A stretch of 9,293 nt of DNA from a bacterium (GCA_030649775.1 JAUSFR010000007.1:1-9293); one strand, 5' to 3'. Shown: positions 1 to 8,092, numbered from the stretch's first letter. Made by a program: numbers and translations. Notes: generated by a model not told the origin, from the letters alone.

Positions 1-1
1 C

Positions 2-682
2 CACGCGATTGGAAAATCAATCGCGCGAGTAGCACAGCTTCTCAAGGAAAAGGCGATAGGCGAGGTGCTGACGCTTGATGTGGAGTTCCGTGAACACTGG
101 CAGGGTATTTTTAAAGCCCATCCGTGGCTCAAAGGTCCCGAGGATTCCTATCTTGGTTACTGGAAAAAGGGCGGGGGGGCGTCCGGAGAGCACTCGCACG
201 CGCTCCATCTCTTTCAGTATCTCGCGAAAGTGGCGGGGCTAGGTGAGTGGAAGAAGGTCGCCTCCGTGCTTAAGGTTGAGAAAGCGGGCAAAGCGGAATA
301 CGACTCAATCGCGTCCTTTACGTTTGAACTTTCAAGCGGAAAAATTGGGAGGGTAGTGCAGGATGTCGTGACACTTCCAACCCGCAAATGGATTCGCGCG
401 CAGGGGGGTGATGGATTTATCGAGTGGCTCGTGAATGGACACCCTGCTGGCGACCTTGTGCGGTATGTGTCAAAGGGAGGGGAAGTAAAGGAAGAAATAT
501 TCGCCAAGAAACGGCCGGACGACTTTTACGAAGAAATGCTCCATATTCAGGCACTTCTGGACAGGAAAGTAAATCCAAAAGATTCCCCCATTTCTTTTGA
601 GAGTGGGCTCGCCGTTATGGAGGTACTTGAAACCGCGTGGAAGAATCCGTCAAAGTCCTTTCAGAAAATCAAGAATATCTAG
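2..682 (+). CDS. Gfo/Idh/MocA-family oxidoreductase, C-terminal part (5' end outside window)
   Basis: The reading frame is open from base 2 and ends with TAG at 680-682, so the gene starts before the window. An internal GTG at 65 is not needed as a start. The visible 226 residues lack the N-terminal NAD(P)-binding Rossmann half and look like the C-terminal alpha/beta domain of the Gfo/Idh/MocA family. They include a Gly-rich segment followed by EHSHAL (about residues 60-74 of the visible part), an antiparallel-sheet stretch with 'GRVVQDVVTLP', and an 'ARG/QGGDGFIEW'-like close. Members of this family reduce or oxidise sugar ring carbons with NAD(P) and are frequent in nonulosonic acid and other glycan clusters, where their exact substrate is often unknown. 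Its placement upstream of NeuB- and PseB-like genes suggests a role in the same sugar pathway, but no substrate can be assigned. A run of seven G bases near 173-179 keeps the frame. Confidence 0.72.
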   Translation, partial: HAIGKSIARVAQLLKEKAIGEVLTLDVEFREHWQGIFKAHPWLKGPEDSYLGYWKKGGGASGEHSHALHLFQYLAKVAGLGEWKKVASVLKVEKAGKAEYDSIASFTFELSSGKIGRVVQDVVTLPTRKWIRAQGGDGFIEWLVNGHPAGDLVRYVSKGGEVKEEIFAKKRPDDFYEEMLHIQALLDRKVNPKDSPISFESGLAVMEVLETAWKNPSKSFQKIKNI

Positions 683-689
683 CGCTTGG

Positions 690-762
690 TGTCATTCCAG
701 CGAAAGCTGGAATCTAGATATGCACATGCATCGCCTGGATTCCCGCCTCCGCGGGAATGACA
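690..762. repeat. Two-hairpin inverted repeat (GTCATTCC...GGAATGAC type, REP/MITE-like)
   Basis: The outer arms GTCATTCC (691-698) and GGAATGAC (754-761) are exact reverse complements, and the 28-base arms match at about 23 of 28 positions (690-717 against 735-762). Each arm is itself a perfect 8-bp hairpin: 694-701 pairs with 706-713 around a GAAA loop, and 739-746 pairs with 751-758 around a CTCC loop. About 17 bases separate the arms. This design resembles the dispersed palindromic elements with GTCATTCC(C)GCG...CGGGAATGAC arms seen in many bacterial genomes and often linked to REP-associated (Y1/RAYT) transposases. That kinship is from general knowledge and was not searched. It starts eight bases after the oxidoreductase stop, so its RNA form could also limit read-through into the transporter gene. 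Confidence 0.75.
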
Positions 763-790
763 GAAAAGTGCGAAATGCGTAAGTCCTAGC

Positions 791-796
791 TATACT
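791..796 (+). promoter_or_regulatory. Possible -10 element of the transporter gene
   Basis: TATACT, five of six matches to TATAAT, ends 11 bases before the ATG at 808. No convincing -35 hexamer sits 16-18 bases upstream. Similar hexamers precede the other two places where a transcript would be expected to start (1741 and 8135). A start site from here would leave a very short leader. Confidence 0.4.
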
Positions 797-807
797 AGAG
801 ATTGTCT

Positions 808-1698
808 ATGTCACCGCTTGTTCTCTTTCTGCTCACGATGATTCCCGGGACGATACTCCTTGGTTTTTATGACGTGCATACGAAGAAGCTTCTCCAGAAA
901 GGCATTGGCGAGCAGACACTCGTCGGCGTTGGATTTAGCGGAGCGGGACTTATTTTTCTGGTTGCGCTCTTTTTCTTTGGTATTCCGGACACCGCCCCCG
1001 GATTTTGGAGCACCTTTTTCTTTGCGAGTATACTCACGGTCCTTGGGCAGTTCGCGTGGTATCGCGCGTTTAACTACGGAACAGTTTCTTTCATCGCTCC
1101 GCTTCGGGTGCTCACCCCTCTCATTATTATCTTTACCGGCTCACTCTTTCTTGGAGAAGTACCATCGCAAAACGGACTCGTGGGTATTGCCCTCACGGTC
1201 TCCGGACTTTTACTGTTGCTTGGTGCTCAAGGCGGTTCGTTTTTTGCATCACTTAAAGAATCACTTCAAAGTTCCGGATTTTTGTGGGGAATGCTGGCGG
1301 TACTCGCGTTTTCCATTTCGTTTCCGCTTGATAAAAAGGCGATACTCGCTTCGTCTACACTCTTTTATTCGACCTGTCTCTATGGAGTGACCGGCATCAC
1401 GAGTTTACTCATTGCGTTCTTGCTGAACCGAGAGAAAACTAGAGAAGGACTTTCGACATTGTGGCAGAACCGAAGGGTGGTACTCGTCTGGATACTCTTT
1501 CTTGTTACCGGAGGATTCTTGGTAAATCACGCGCTCAACTTCACGCTTGCCGTGTACGCGGCGAGCGTCAAGCGGTTACAGGCGCTCTGGAGCGTGCTTC
1601 TTTCGGGCGCATTTCTCAAGGAAGGGCACACTTTACGGAAATCACTCGCGACGCTCATAATGCTTATCGGGGTCATTATGACGATTGTCTTCGGGTAG
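808..1698 (+). CDS. EamA/DMT-superfamily membrane transporter
   Basis: The 296-residue protein is almost wholly hydrophobic, with about ten membrane helices (roughly 2-20, 37-57, 66-84, 92-114, 122-139, 155-173, 184-206, 224-245, 252-270, 277-295). It has the internal duplication of EamA proteins: the end of each half carries a matching segment, FLGE at 114-117 followed by a helix and FLKE at 269-272 followed by a helix. The length is normal for a full two-repeat member. DMT proteins move small metabolites, amino acids, nucleotide sugars or (small relatives such as ArnE/ArnF) lipid-linked sugars. The substrate here cannot be read from sequence, and a glycan precursor is only suggested by the neighbours. 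ATG 808 is preferred over TTG 802 because it directly begins the hydrophobic helix; AGAG at 797-800 is the only trace of a ribosome binding site. It forms its own transcription unit, with a possible promoter at 791 and a terminator at 1705. Confidence 0.85.
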   Translation: MSPLVLFLLTMIPGTILLGFYDVHTKKLLQKGIGEQTLVGVGFSGAGLIFLVALFFFGIPDTAPGFWSTFFFASILTVLGQFAWYRAFNYGTVSFIAPLRVLTPLIIIFTGSLFLGEVPSQNGLVGIALTVSGLLLLLGAQGGSFFASLKESLQSSGFLWGMLAVLAFSISFPLDKKAILASSTLFYSTCLYGVTGITSLLIAFLLNREKTREGLSTLWQNRRVVLVWILFLVTGGFLVNHALNFTLAVYAASVKRLQALWSVLLSGAFLKEGHTLRKSLATLIMLIGVIMTIVFG

Positions 1699-1704
1699 AG
1701 TAGG

Positions 1705-1736
1705 AAAAGAGGGGTATAACCTCTTTTTCGTTTTTT
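1705..1736 (+). terminator. Rho-independent terminator after the transporter gene
   Basis: AAAAGAGG (1705-1712) pairs perfectly with CCTCTTTT (1720-1727) around a seven-base loop. It is followed by a T-rich tail broken only by CG (T at 1724-1728 and 1731-1736). It begins seven bases after the TAG stop at 1696-1698 and separates the transporter from the synthase operon. Confidence 0.82.
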
Positions 1737-1740
1737 GAGT

Positions 1741-1746
1741 TATAGT
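1741..1746 (+). promoter_or_regulatory. Possible -10 element of the neuB-ABC-GT-GT operon
   Basis: TATAGT (four to five matches to TATAAT) followed by TAGAG lies just after the terminator and 24 bases before the ATG at 1771. It resembles TATACTAGAG at 791-800. No clear -35 box is visible. Support comes mainly from its position between a terminator and the first gene of a closely packed gene series. Confidence 0.35.
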
Positions 1747-1770
1747 TAGAGCCTATTACTGTGGGCTTTT

Positions 1771-3330
1771 ATGAATACCTTTGACTTCAAAAACCTCTTT
1801 ATCTTTGAGATGGCGAACAACCATCAGGGTAGCCTCGCGCATGGAAAGCGAATCATTGAGGAGGTGGCGAAGGTCGCGCACGAGTTTGGGGTGCGCGGAG
1901 CGGTCAAACTTCAGTTCAGGAACCTGCCCGAATTTATTCACCCCGACTTTAGAACCCGAAAGGATGTCAAACACATTCCGCGTTTTCTTGAAACCGCGCT
2001 TTCGCAAAAAGATTTTGGCGAGCTCCTCGCCGAGGTTCGGAAGCACAGACTCATCACCATGGCGACTCCCTTTGACGAGGCGTCGGTCGCTACCTGCGAG
2101 GCGCTCGGTGTGGAGATTATCAAAGTGGCGAGTTGTTCGGCGCTTGATTTTCCGCTTCTGGAGCGGGTCGCCGAGGCGGGGAAGCCCGTTATTATTTCCG
2201 TAGGAGGTCTTTCCCTCAAAGACGTTGACCGCGCGGTGAGTTTCCTTGAACACCGAGGAACTGATTTCGCGATTGAACACTGCGTCGCCATATACCCCAC
2301 ACCTCCCGAGAAGCTGTATCTCCATCATATTGAGGTTCTGCGAAATCGGTATCCCAAGCTCACCGTTGGTTTTTCCACGCATGAATCTCCCGCCAACACG
2401 TCGGCTATCGGACTCGCCTACGCGAAAGGCGCGCGCATTTTTGAGAAGCATGTTGGACTCCCGACTGATACCATCAAGCTCAATGCCTATTCGGCAAATC
2501 CGAGCCAGCTTCGCGCGTGGCTTTCCGCCTACAAGCAGGCGGTCGCGGAGTGCGGAGACGACTATGTGGAGCGACCCGTGGATGGGCAGGAACAAGCAGA
2601 CCTTGCCTCACTTCGGCGAGGAGTCTTTGCGAAGAAAAATATTTCCGCGGGGCAAACACTCACCCCAGATGATGTCTTTTTCGCGATGCCGTGGGCCGAA
2701 GGAGTGCTCACGAGTGGAGATTTCAGGAAGCATCTCGTTGCCGACAGGGGCTACAAAAGCGGGGAAGCTCTTTCGCAGGCAGTCGGCGCGAGTCGCGAAA
2801 AAGGAAAGAAAGACTATGTCTACCCAATCGTGCACGCGGTTAAGGGAATGCTGAACGAAGCGCGTATCCCGATTTCGCACGATTTTACGGTGGAAATCTC
2901 ACACCACTACGGGCTTCCTCGCTTCGCCGAAACGGGCTGTGTGATTTTAAACTGCGTCAATCGTGAGTACGCGAAGAAGCTTATCGTGCAACTTCCCGGA
3001 CAGGCGCATCCGACGCACTACCACAAAAAGAAAGACGAAACTTTCCAGATGCTCGCGGGTGATTTGGAGGTGACGATTGACGACAAAACGTACGCGCTTT
3101 TCCCGGGAGACACCCTCTGGGTTCCGCGCGGGGTATGGCACAGTTTCAAGACGAAAGGAGGAGTTATCTTTGAAGAAATCTCTACAAGGGATGAAGGACA
3201 GAGCGGTGACTCGTACTACGTGGACAAAGAACTTGCGGAGAAACCACGGGAAGAGCGCAAGACGCACCTGCACAATTGGGGACGGCATCAGTTTGACGAT
3301 TCCGATACTGCGGGACCCGCGCGTGCATAA
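1771..3330 (+). CDS. neuB: Nonulosonate synthase (NeuB/PseI/LegI family) with SAF domain and C-terminal cupin fusion
   Basis: These enzymes condense a six-carbon N-acetylamino sugar with phosphoenolpyruvate to make a nine-carbon sialic-type acid in the cytoplasm. The 519-residue protein starts with the NeuB barrel (about 8-250): FEMANNHQG (12-20), VKLQF with K46, IIKVAS with K118, GFSTHE with H204 and EKH with H227. The two histidines match the metal-binding pair of NeuB, with similar spacing. A SAF (antifreeze-like) domain follows (about 278-335). Family members usually end near 335-350 residues. Here about 165 more form a cupin: H416, H418 and E423 fit G(X)5HXH(X)4E(X)6G exactly (410-430), and H457 closes motif 2 (446-461), where the usual last Asn is Thr. 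The cupin resembles sugar-isomerase-type cupins such as D-lyxose isomerase, so it may isomerise or bind a sugar. With pseB and pseC-like sequence nearby, PseI activity is plausible; NeuB or LegI cannot be excluded. It has no Shine-Dalgarno. Confidence 0.9.
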   Translation: MNTFDFKNLFIFEMANNHQGSLAHGKRIIEEVAKVAHEFGVRGAVKLQFRNLPEFIHPDFRTRKDVKHIPRFLETALSQKDFGELLAEVRKHRLITMATPFDEASVATCEALGVEIIKVASCSALDFPLLERVAEAGKPVIISVGGLSLKDVDRAVSFLEHRGTDFAIEHCVAIYPTPPEKLYLHHIEVLRNRYPKLTVGFSTHESPANTSAIGLAYAKGARIFEKHVGLPTDTIKLNAYSANPSQLRAWLSAYKQAVAECGDDYVERPVDGQEQADLASLRRGVFAKKNISAGQTLTPDDVFFAMPWAEGVLTSGDFRKHLVADRGYKSGEALSQAVGASREKGKKDYVYPIVHAVKGMLNEARIPISHDFTVEISHHYGLPRFAETGCVILNCVNREYAKKLIVQLPGQAHPTHYHKKKDETFQMLAGDLEVTIDDKTYALFPGDTLWVPRGVWHSFKTKGGVIFEEISTRDEGQSGDSYYVDKELAEKPREERKTHLHNWGRHQFDDSDTAGPARA

Positions 3331-3344
3331 CCTCATTTTTATCT

Positions 3345-5138
3345 ATGTCATTTTTCCGTTTGAGTAACATTGTGCGTATTTACCGCCTCCTTACAGAGGC
3401 GTTTGGCGCCTATAAATGGTACATTGTTGTCGTAGGTATTTTGAGTGTGCTCGTTGGTATCGCGGAAGGGATTGGCATCAATGCCATCATCCCTCTCTTT
3501 TCTTTCGTGGGAGGACAGGAACACGTGCCATCCGACAGTATTTCTCGCGCCATTCAATCGTTGTTCGCGTTTACGCATATTACGTATTCCGTTACCTCAC
3601 TACTCATATTTATCGGTTCTCTCTTCATCGCGAAAGCCATTTTCATATTTGTAAGCAGATATATTAATCTTTGGATTTTAAGTGTATATGAGTATCGGGA
3701 ACGAAAAGAGCTTTTTAGCGCGCTCCTCCAAAGCCAGTGGAAACATCTCGCGGAGCAGAAAGTTGGTTTTGTTGACCAAGTAATATTGCAGGATATCGCG
3801 CGGAGCGCGGGTATTCCATTCCACATAGGGTCGCTTATGCGGGTATGTGTCAGTATCCTTGTATACAGTTTTCTGGTGGTCAATATTTCTCTCCCCATCG
3901 CACTCATCGCCTTTCTTTCCGGCCTTGGAATGCTGTTGCTCATTAAGCCACTGTTTGCCTCCTATCGGTTGTTTTCCGATAAAATCGTGAAGCGGTATAA
4001 ACAGCTTGGGCACTTCATCAACGAGCATATCGTGGGGATGAAGGTTATCAAAGCGAATGCCGTTGAAAGTGGAGTGGTGGAGAAAGGAGAATCGGTGTTT
4101 GGTGGACTGCAGAGACTACGGGTGCGGTCCGAAGTTACGCGTATCATTTCGGACGTTTTGTTGGAGCCGATTGGTATCGTCTTCGTCCTCGGTGTATTCG
4201 CATATTTGTTTAAAGTCGGTACGTTTAATTTCCCCTCCTTTGCGGTTTTGGTGTATGCGGTCAGTCGGGTCTTCAATAACATCCAGCAGTTTCAATCGGA
4301 GGTGCACGACCTCAATTCACGCGCCCCCAATCTCTCCGCTCTCTCAAGCTATAAACGAAAAGCGCGGGAAGAGCGTGAACGGCAAAAAGGAGAGAGACCC
4401 TTCACCTTCACGAAGAGCTTGGATATTTCCGGCGTAAGTTTTTCGCATGAGGGAGGCGTGCGGATACTTTCCGACATCTCGTTTTCGGTGTCCCGTGGCG
4501 AGGTGTTCGGCATTATCGGCCCTTCGGGTTCGGGAAAGACAACGCTCGTTGATATTATCCTCCGACTTCTCACGCCAACCATTGGTGCGCTCCAGCTTGA
4601 TGGCGTCAAAAGCGACGACGTGAATCTTCGGAAGTGGCGAGAGAACATCGGTTACGTTCCACAAGAGTCGTTTCTCATAAACGATACGATTGAAGAAAAC
4701 ATACGGTTTTACGGGAACGCGAGCAGTGAAGACATCGCTGAGGCGGCTCGTCAGGCGCACATTTTTGATTTTATCGCGAAACTCCCTGAGGGATTTAAGA
4801 CGATGGTGGGGGAGCGGGGCAACCGATTGTCGGGGGGCGAGCGTCAACGAATCGCGCTCGCTCGCGCACTCGTGCGCAAACCGCAGATACTTATTTTGGA
4901 CGAGGCGACGAGCGCTCTTGATAACGAATCGGAATCATTGATACAGAAATCCATTGACGCGCTTCGGGGGAGTCTCACGATTATGGTTATCGCGCATCGG
5001 CTTTCTACCGTACTCACCGCGGACCGCGTGGTGGCGATGGAGCGCGGACGAATAGCCGAAATCGGAAAGCCAGCGGAACTGCTCAAGAATCCCGAGTCAT
5101 ATTTTTCCCGAATGTATAAACTTACCGGTACGGCATAA
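3345..5138 (+). CDS. ABC exporter half-transporter (fused membrane and ATPase domains; PglK/MsbA-like)
   Basis: This 597-residue half-transporter has an N-terminal membrane domain with six likely helices (about 26-50, 84-104, 166-180, 182-205, 270-290, 297-312), then a charged linker (about 335-355) and a complete ATPase domain. Walker A is GPSGSGKTT (392-400, K398), the signature is LSGGERQ (495-501), Walker B is ILILDE (515-520, E520 the likely catalytic base), followed by the D-loop SALD and switch H551 in IAHRLST. All ATP-hydrolysis residues are intact, so a working homodimeric or heterodimeric exporter is expected. The first helix with 'AEGIGINAIIPLF' recalls lipid-linked oligosaccharide flippases such as PglK. 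The gene starts 14 bases after the synthase stop and is followed by two putative glycosyltransferases, which supports export of a lipid-linked glycan. A peptide or drug exporter remains possible. No Shine-Dalgarno precedes the ATG. Confidence 0.9.
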   Translation: MSFFRLSNIVRIYRLLTEAFGAYKWYIVVVGILSVLVGIAEGIGINAIIPLFSFVGGQEHVPSDSISRAIQSLFAFTHITYSVTSLLIFIGSLFIAKAIFIFVSRYINLWILSVYEYRERKELFSALLQSQWKHLAEQKVGFVDQVILQDIARSAGIPFHIGSLMRVCVSILVYSFLVVNISLPIALIAFLSGLGMLLLIKPLFASYRLFSDKIVKRYKQLGHFINEHIVGMKVIKANAVESGVVEKGESVFGGLQRLRVRSEVTRIISDVLLEPIGIVFVLGVFAYLFKVGTFNFPSFAVLVYAVSRVFNNIQQFQSEVHDLNSRAPNLSALSSYKRKAREERERQKGERPFTFTKSLDISGVSFSHEGGVRILSDISFSVSRGEVFGIIGPSGSGKTTLVDIILRLLTPTIGALQLDGVKSDDVNLRKWRENIGYVPQESFLINDTIEENIRFYGNASSEDIAEAARQAHIFDFIAKLPEGFKTMVGERGNRLSGGERQRIALARALVRKPQILILDEATSALDNESESLIQKSIDALRGSLTIMVIAHRLSTVLTADRVVAMERGRIAEIGKPAELLKNPESYFSRMYKLTGTA

Positions 5139-5171
5139 TGCAGAAACAGTTATCACTAAGATGTAGACACT

Positions 5172-6659
5172 ATGAAGGTTCTGTTGAGCTGGGCAAGAAA
5201 ACAAAGCGACCCCGATACGGGCATACTTATAGAACGGCTGGAACGCGCCGGTCATTCGCTTGTCTATTTCGTGGGTGCACCTGTTGACGAGCGAAGTACC
5301 CCGAAAGGCGCGGTCTTTCACTCATACGCGGATGCGGAGGTGGGGAAGCCCGCACTCTCTATTGACGCCCTTGCGTTTCCGCCACTTGATGCAGACCTCA
5401 TACAGAAACTTTACCATACCGAATCAGTCGTCCTCACGATGATGAATCGTTTCTTTGATGAGTTTGTTGTTGATGAGCGAAGGAGAATTTATTACGAAAT
5501 GGTGCGATACTGGAGCGGTGTTCTTTCCCGGTATACACCTGATGTCGTACTCTTTCCCACACTGCCTCATTTCGGGTACGACTACATTCTCTATTCACTC
5601 GCGCGCCTCGCGGGAATTAAAACGATATTCTTTGACGACACGCGTTTTCCCGGAAGACTCCTTCCCGCGACCGACCTCGCGCACCTTACCGAGTCGCTCA
5701 AAAGTGCGATGACACGAAACACGGGGAAGCAGTATTCTCTAGATGACCTCGCGCCCGATATACGAGGGTACTATGAGTCGAGAAGCCGAAAGGACTACAG
5801 TGTTGTCCCAAGCTACATCGCGGACCAAAAAGAACGGCATTCAATTTGGAAACTTCGTCTTCCGTGGGAAAAAATGGGGGAGAGCCTCCGAGATTTTTCG
5901 TTTCTTCACAAAGCTCCGCGGTACCTCCGATTTCTCGCGCGTGAGCGCACCATTCCGTTCGTCAAGAAAGTAGGAACGCATCTTTCGTATCCGCTCCTCT
6001 CCGACCTCCGAAAAGAATACACGGCGCTCACACACGCACCCGATTTTGGAAGGCCATTCGTCTATTTCCCGCTTCAAAAACAACCCGAACGCACCACAAG
6101 TCCGCAAGGCGATATGTTTGTAGACCAACTGCTCGCGCTTGAACTCGTATCTTCCGCGCTCCCCAAGGGGAGTGTCATCTATGTCAAAGAGCATCCGCTT
6201 CAGTGGGCACACTTCGGGGTGCGGTTTTCAAGCTCGCGGTATCGCGGTTACTATGAGCGTATTTCACGGATTCCAAACGTCGTGCTGATACCGCTCTCAA
6301 CCGATTCGTATAGACTTATCAACGAATCGCTCTCGGTATCCGCGGTGACCGGTTCAGCCGGATGGGAGGCGGTGCTCCGCGGAAAACCCGCCATCATCTT
6401 CGGAAAGGTGTGGTACGAAGATTGTCAGGGAATATTCAAAGCATCGTCAAAGGAGGATTGCGTGAAGGCTTTTGCGACGATTGCGCGCGGATACGTCGTT
6501 AATCAGGAAAGCGTTATACACTATCTCAAGTGTTTTGAATCGGTGACGATACGGGCTTTTATCGCGCCGACCGCCGGAAAGGCGTCCACCATCGGCAAGG
6601 AGGAGTGTATGAACGTCATCAGTGACAGCGTGCTTAAAGAATTAAACTTCGTAAAATAA
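5172..6659 (+). CDS. Putative capsule-type glycosyltransferase (KpsC/KpsS-like), first of a tandem pair
   Basis: The 495-residue protein appears to have two Rossmann-like halves joined by a basic middle (about 215-285, rich in Arg/Lys/Trp, possibly membrane-contacting). The N-terminal half holds VLTMMN (87-92) and FPTLPH (128-133). The C-terminal half holds QPER (304-307), VDQL, VYVKEHP-type EHP (340-342), GSAGWEA (394-400) and KPAIIFGKVWY. EHP followed by a G-x-A-G-x-E-A loop and 'KP..FG..WY' is the pattern of the capsule polysaccharide biosynthesis (KpsC/KpsS/LpsZ-like) proteins, several of which are Kdo transferases that use CMP-sugars. In a nonulosonate cluster, a transferase for a CMP-nonulosonate is a reasonable inference. 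The Acinetobacter protein KpsS1 was described as a retaining pseudaminyltransferase (from memory). There is no signal peptide or membrane helix. The gene lies 33 bases after the ABC gene and 2 bases before its paralogue. Confidence 0.7.
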   Translation: MKVLLSWARKQSDPDTGILIERLERAGHSLVYFVGAPVDERSTPKGAVFHSYADAEVGKPALSIDALAFPPLDADLIQKLYHTESVVLTMMNRFFDEFVVDERRRIYYEMVRYWSGVLSRYTPDVVLFPTLPHFGYDYILYSLARLAGIKTIFFDDTRFPGRLLPATDLAHLTESLKSAMTRNTGKQYSLDDLAPDIRGYYESRSRKDYSVVPSYIADQKERHSIWKLRLPWEKMGESLRDFSFLHKAPRYLRFLARERTIPFVKKVGTHLSYPLLSDLRKEYTALTHAPDFGRPFVYFPLQKQPERTTSPQGDMFVDQLLALELVSSALPKGSVIYVKEHPLQWAHFGVRFSSSRYRGYYERISRIPNVVLIPLSTDSYRLINESLSVSAVTGSAGWEAVLRGKPAIIFGKVWYEDCQGIFKASSKEDCVKAFATIARGYVVNQESVIHYLKCFESVTIRAFIAPTAGKASTIGKEECMNVISDSVLKELNFVK

Positions 6660-6661
6660 CT

Positions 6662-8092
6662 ATGCGACTATTTTTCCTCAACTGGAGCGGTAAAGACCTT
6701 GGGATGATTGAGGTTGTTCGTGCGCTGAAGAAGGAGCACGACGTCGTCTATTGGACATGCTCCAATGTCAAAATGGAAGTGGATGCCCGCGAATTTCCCG
6801 GCACGATTCTGCACGAGCATACGGACGCGCTTCACGGTATTCCTCCCGAGGGGTTTTTGGGGGATATTCCTCCCGCCGACCCAGAGCTCCTCCGCGCGCT
6901 TTCGGAGGCTGAAGTGCTGACGCTCACCATGATGAACAAGCATTTTGAGCGAAAGACCGTGAGTGAACGCGTCTTTTTGTATCAGCAGTATGTCGCGTAT
7001 TGGGATGCGGTGCTCAAAAAGTACGCTCCCGATGCGATTATCTTTCCGACCATTCCACATTCGGTCTATGACTTTGTCGTGTACTCGCTCGCGAAGCACT
7101 ACGGTATCCGCACGGTTATGTTTGAGCCCACGTGGGTGGGCGACCGAATGATTGGTATGCGCGACTATGTGGGCGGCCCGAGTTTTCTGCGTAATGAAAA
7201 GACAATTTCCTCGGACGTTAAGATTTCGGAACTTTCCGCCGATATCCGAAAAGAGTACGAACGGCATCTGCAAACAGGCACTGACGCGACCCCGGTATTT
7301 GTGAAAAACATCAAGCGCAGATATTCTGGTATCCGCCTGCTCTACATCAAATGCCGTTCGCTCGTTACGAGCATTTCCGTGCACAAAGATTTCTCGGTGC
7401 TTTGGAAGGCGCTCTTGTCGCCCTTTGGCGCGCTCAAACCGAATCTGAAGAAAGAATACGAGGGTGTGGCCGTCCCGCCCGATGTTGATAAACCTTTTGT
7501 ATATGTTCCGCTCCACTATCAGCCCGAGCGAAACTCTTCTCCGCAGGGAGGAATATTCGTAGACCAGCTCTATCTTGTGGCGACGCTCGCTTCCTCACTC
7601 CCGGATGGGTGGAGCGTCTACGTCAAAGAGCACCCGACACAGTGGTTTTACCGCGGAGTCAATTTTTTTAGCTACCGATTTCGTGGGTACTATGAAGCGC
7701 TCGCGAAGATAAAGAATGTGCGCGTGGTCCCGCTTACCACAAATACCTATACGCTCACCTCCCGCTCCCGCGCTGTCGCGACCATTACCGGAACCGCGGG
7801 TTTTGAGGCGGTGCTTCGCGAGAAGCCCGTGCTCGTCTTCGGATACCCGTGGTACCGCGGTGCCCCCGGACTTTTTGAGGTGAATAACCTCGCGTCCTGC
7901 CGTGAGGCGCTTAAAAAGATTGCCGGAGGATTTACCACAAGCACGAATGACGTGCTCCGCTACCTTCATCTCTTGGATGCCGAGACCTTTCATGGGTATA
8001 TTGACCGAGACGGACAGACGGTTTCGTCGCTTTCTCCGCTTGAAAACGCAGAGTCGCTGACGCGGGAGATAGCGAAATTACTCAAGGACTAG
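6662..8092 (+). CDS. Putative capsule-type glycosyltransferase (KpsC/KpsS-like), second of a tandem pair
   Basis: This 476-residue protein is clearly paralogous to the preceding gene product. The N-terminal halves align without a gap over at least residues 84-150: TMMN (89-92), YW (113-114), FPTIPH (128-133) and YSLA fall at identical positions. The C-terminal halves share QPER (287-290), SPQG..FVDQL, YVKEHP with EHP at 323-325, RGYYE, GTAGFEA (377-383) and KP..VFG..WY. The central linker (about 205-265) is basic and shorter by 17 residues, and its sequence differs from the paralogue, so acceptor specificity has probably diverged. The likely role is a cytoplasmic glycosyltransferase acting in sequence with its neighbour on the same glycan. 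It starts only two bases after the previous stop, so the two are almost certainly co-transcribed, and it appears to be the last gene of the operon. No Shine-Dalgarno is visible. The exact donor and linkage cannot be read from sequence. Confidence 0.7.
   Translation: MRLFFLNWSGKDLGMIEVVRALKKEHDVVYWTCSNVKMEVDAREFPGTILHEHTDALHGIPPEGFLGDIPPADPELLRALSEAEVLTLTMMNKHFERKTVSERVFLYQQYVAYWDAVLKKYAPDAIIFPTIPHSVYDFVVYSLAKHYGIRTVMFEPTWVGDRMIGMRDYVGGPSFLRNEKTISSDVKISELSADIRKEYERHLQTGTDATPVFVKNIKRRYSGIRLLYIKCRSLVTSISVHKDFSVLWKALLSPFGALKPNLKKEYEGVAVPPDVDKPFVYVPLHYQPERNSSPQGGIFVDQLYLVATLASSLPDGWSVYVKEHPTQWFYRGVNFFSYRFRGYYEALAKIKNVRVVPLTTNTYTLTSRSRAVATITGTAGFEAVLREKPVLVFGYPWYRGAPGLFEVNNLASCREALKKIAGGFTTSTNDVLRYLHLLDAETFHGYIDRDGQTVSSLSPLENAESLTREIAKLLKD

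Noticed and set aside
172..180. Possible frameshift at a seven-G run in the oxidoreductase
   Set aside because: The frame on both sides gives the expected Gly-rich GGGASGEHSHA segment without interruption, so the run is read correctly.
690..762. CRISPR repeat or tRNA-like structure
   Set aside because: There are only two units, in inverted orientation, with a non-spacer-like gap. No cloverleaf, anticodon arm or CCA end can be drawn.
597..782. A short plus-strand open frame (61 codons) spanning the end of the oxidoreductase and the inverted repeat
   Set aside because: It overlaps a real gene out of frame, and its second half is just the translation of the palindromic repeat.
1756..2595. A long minus-strand open frame (about 279 codons) opposite the synthase gene
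   Set aside because: It lies wholly against a gene with clear family motifs, its translation is Arg/Ser/Gly-rich without recognisable motifs, and it is explained by codon bias of the plus-strand gene.
6668..7516. A long minus-strand open frame (about 282 codons) opposite the second transferase
   Set aside because: It is a shadow of a gene that shares colinear motifs with its paralogue, and it has no recognisable domain or independent start signals.
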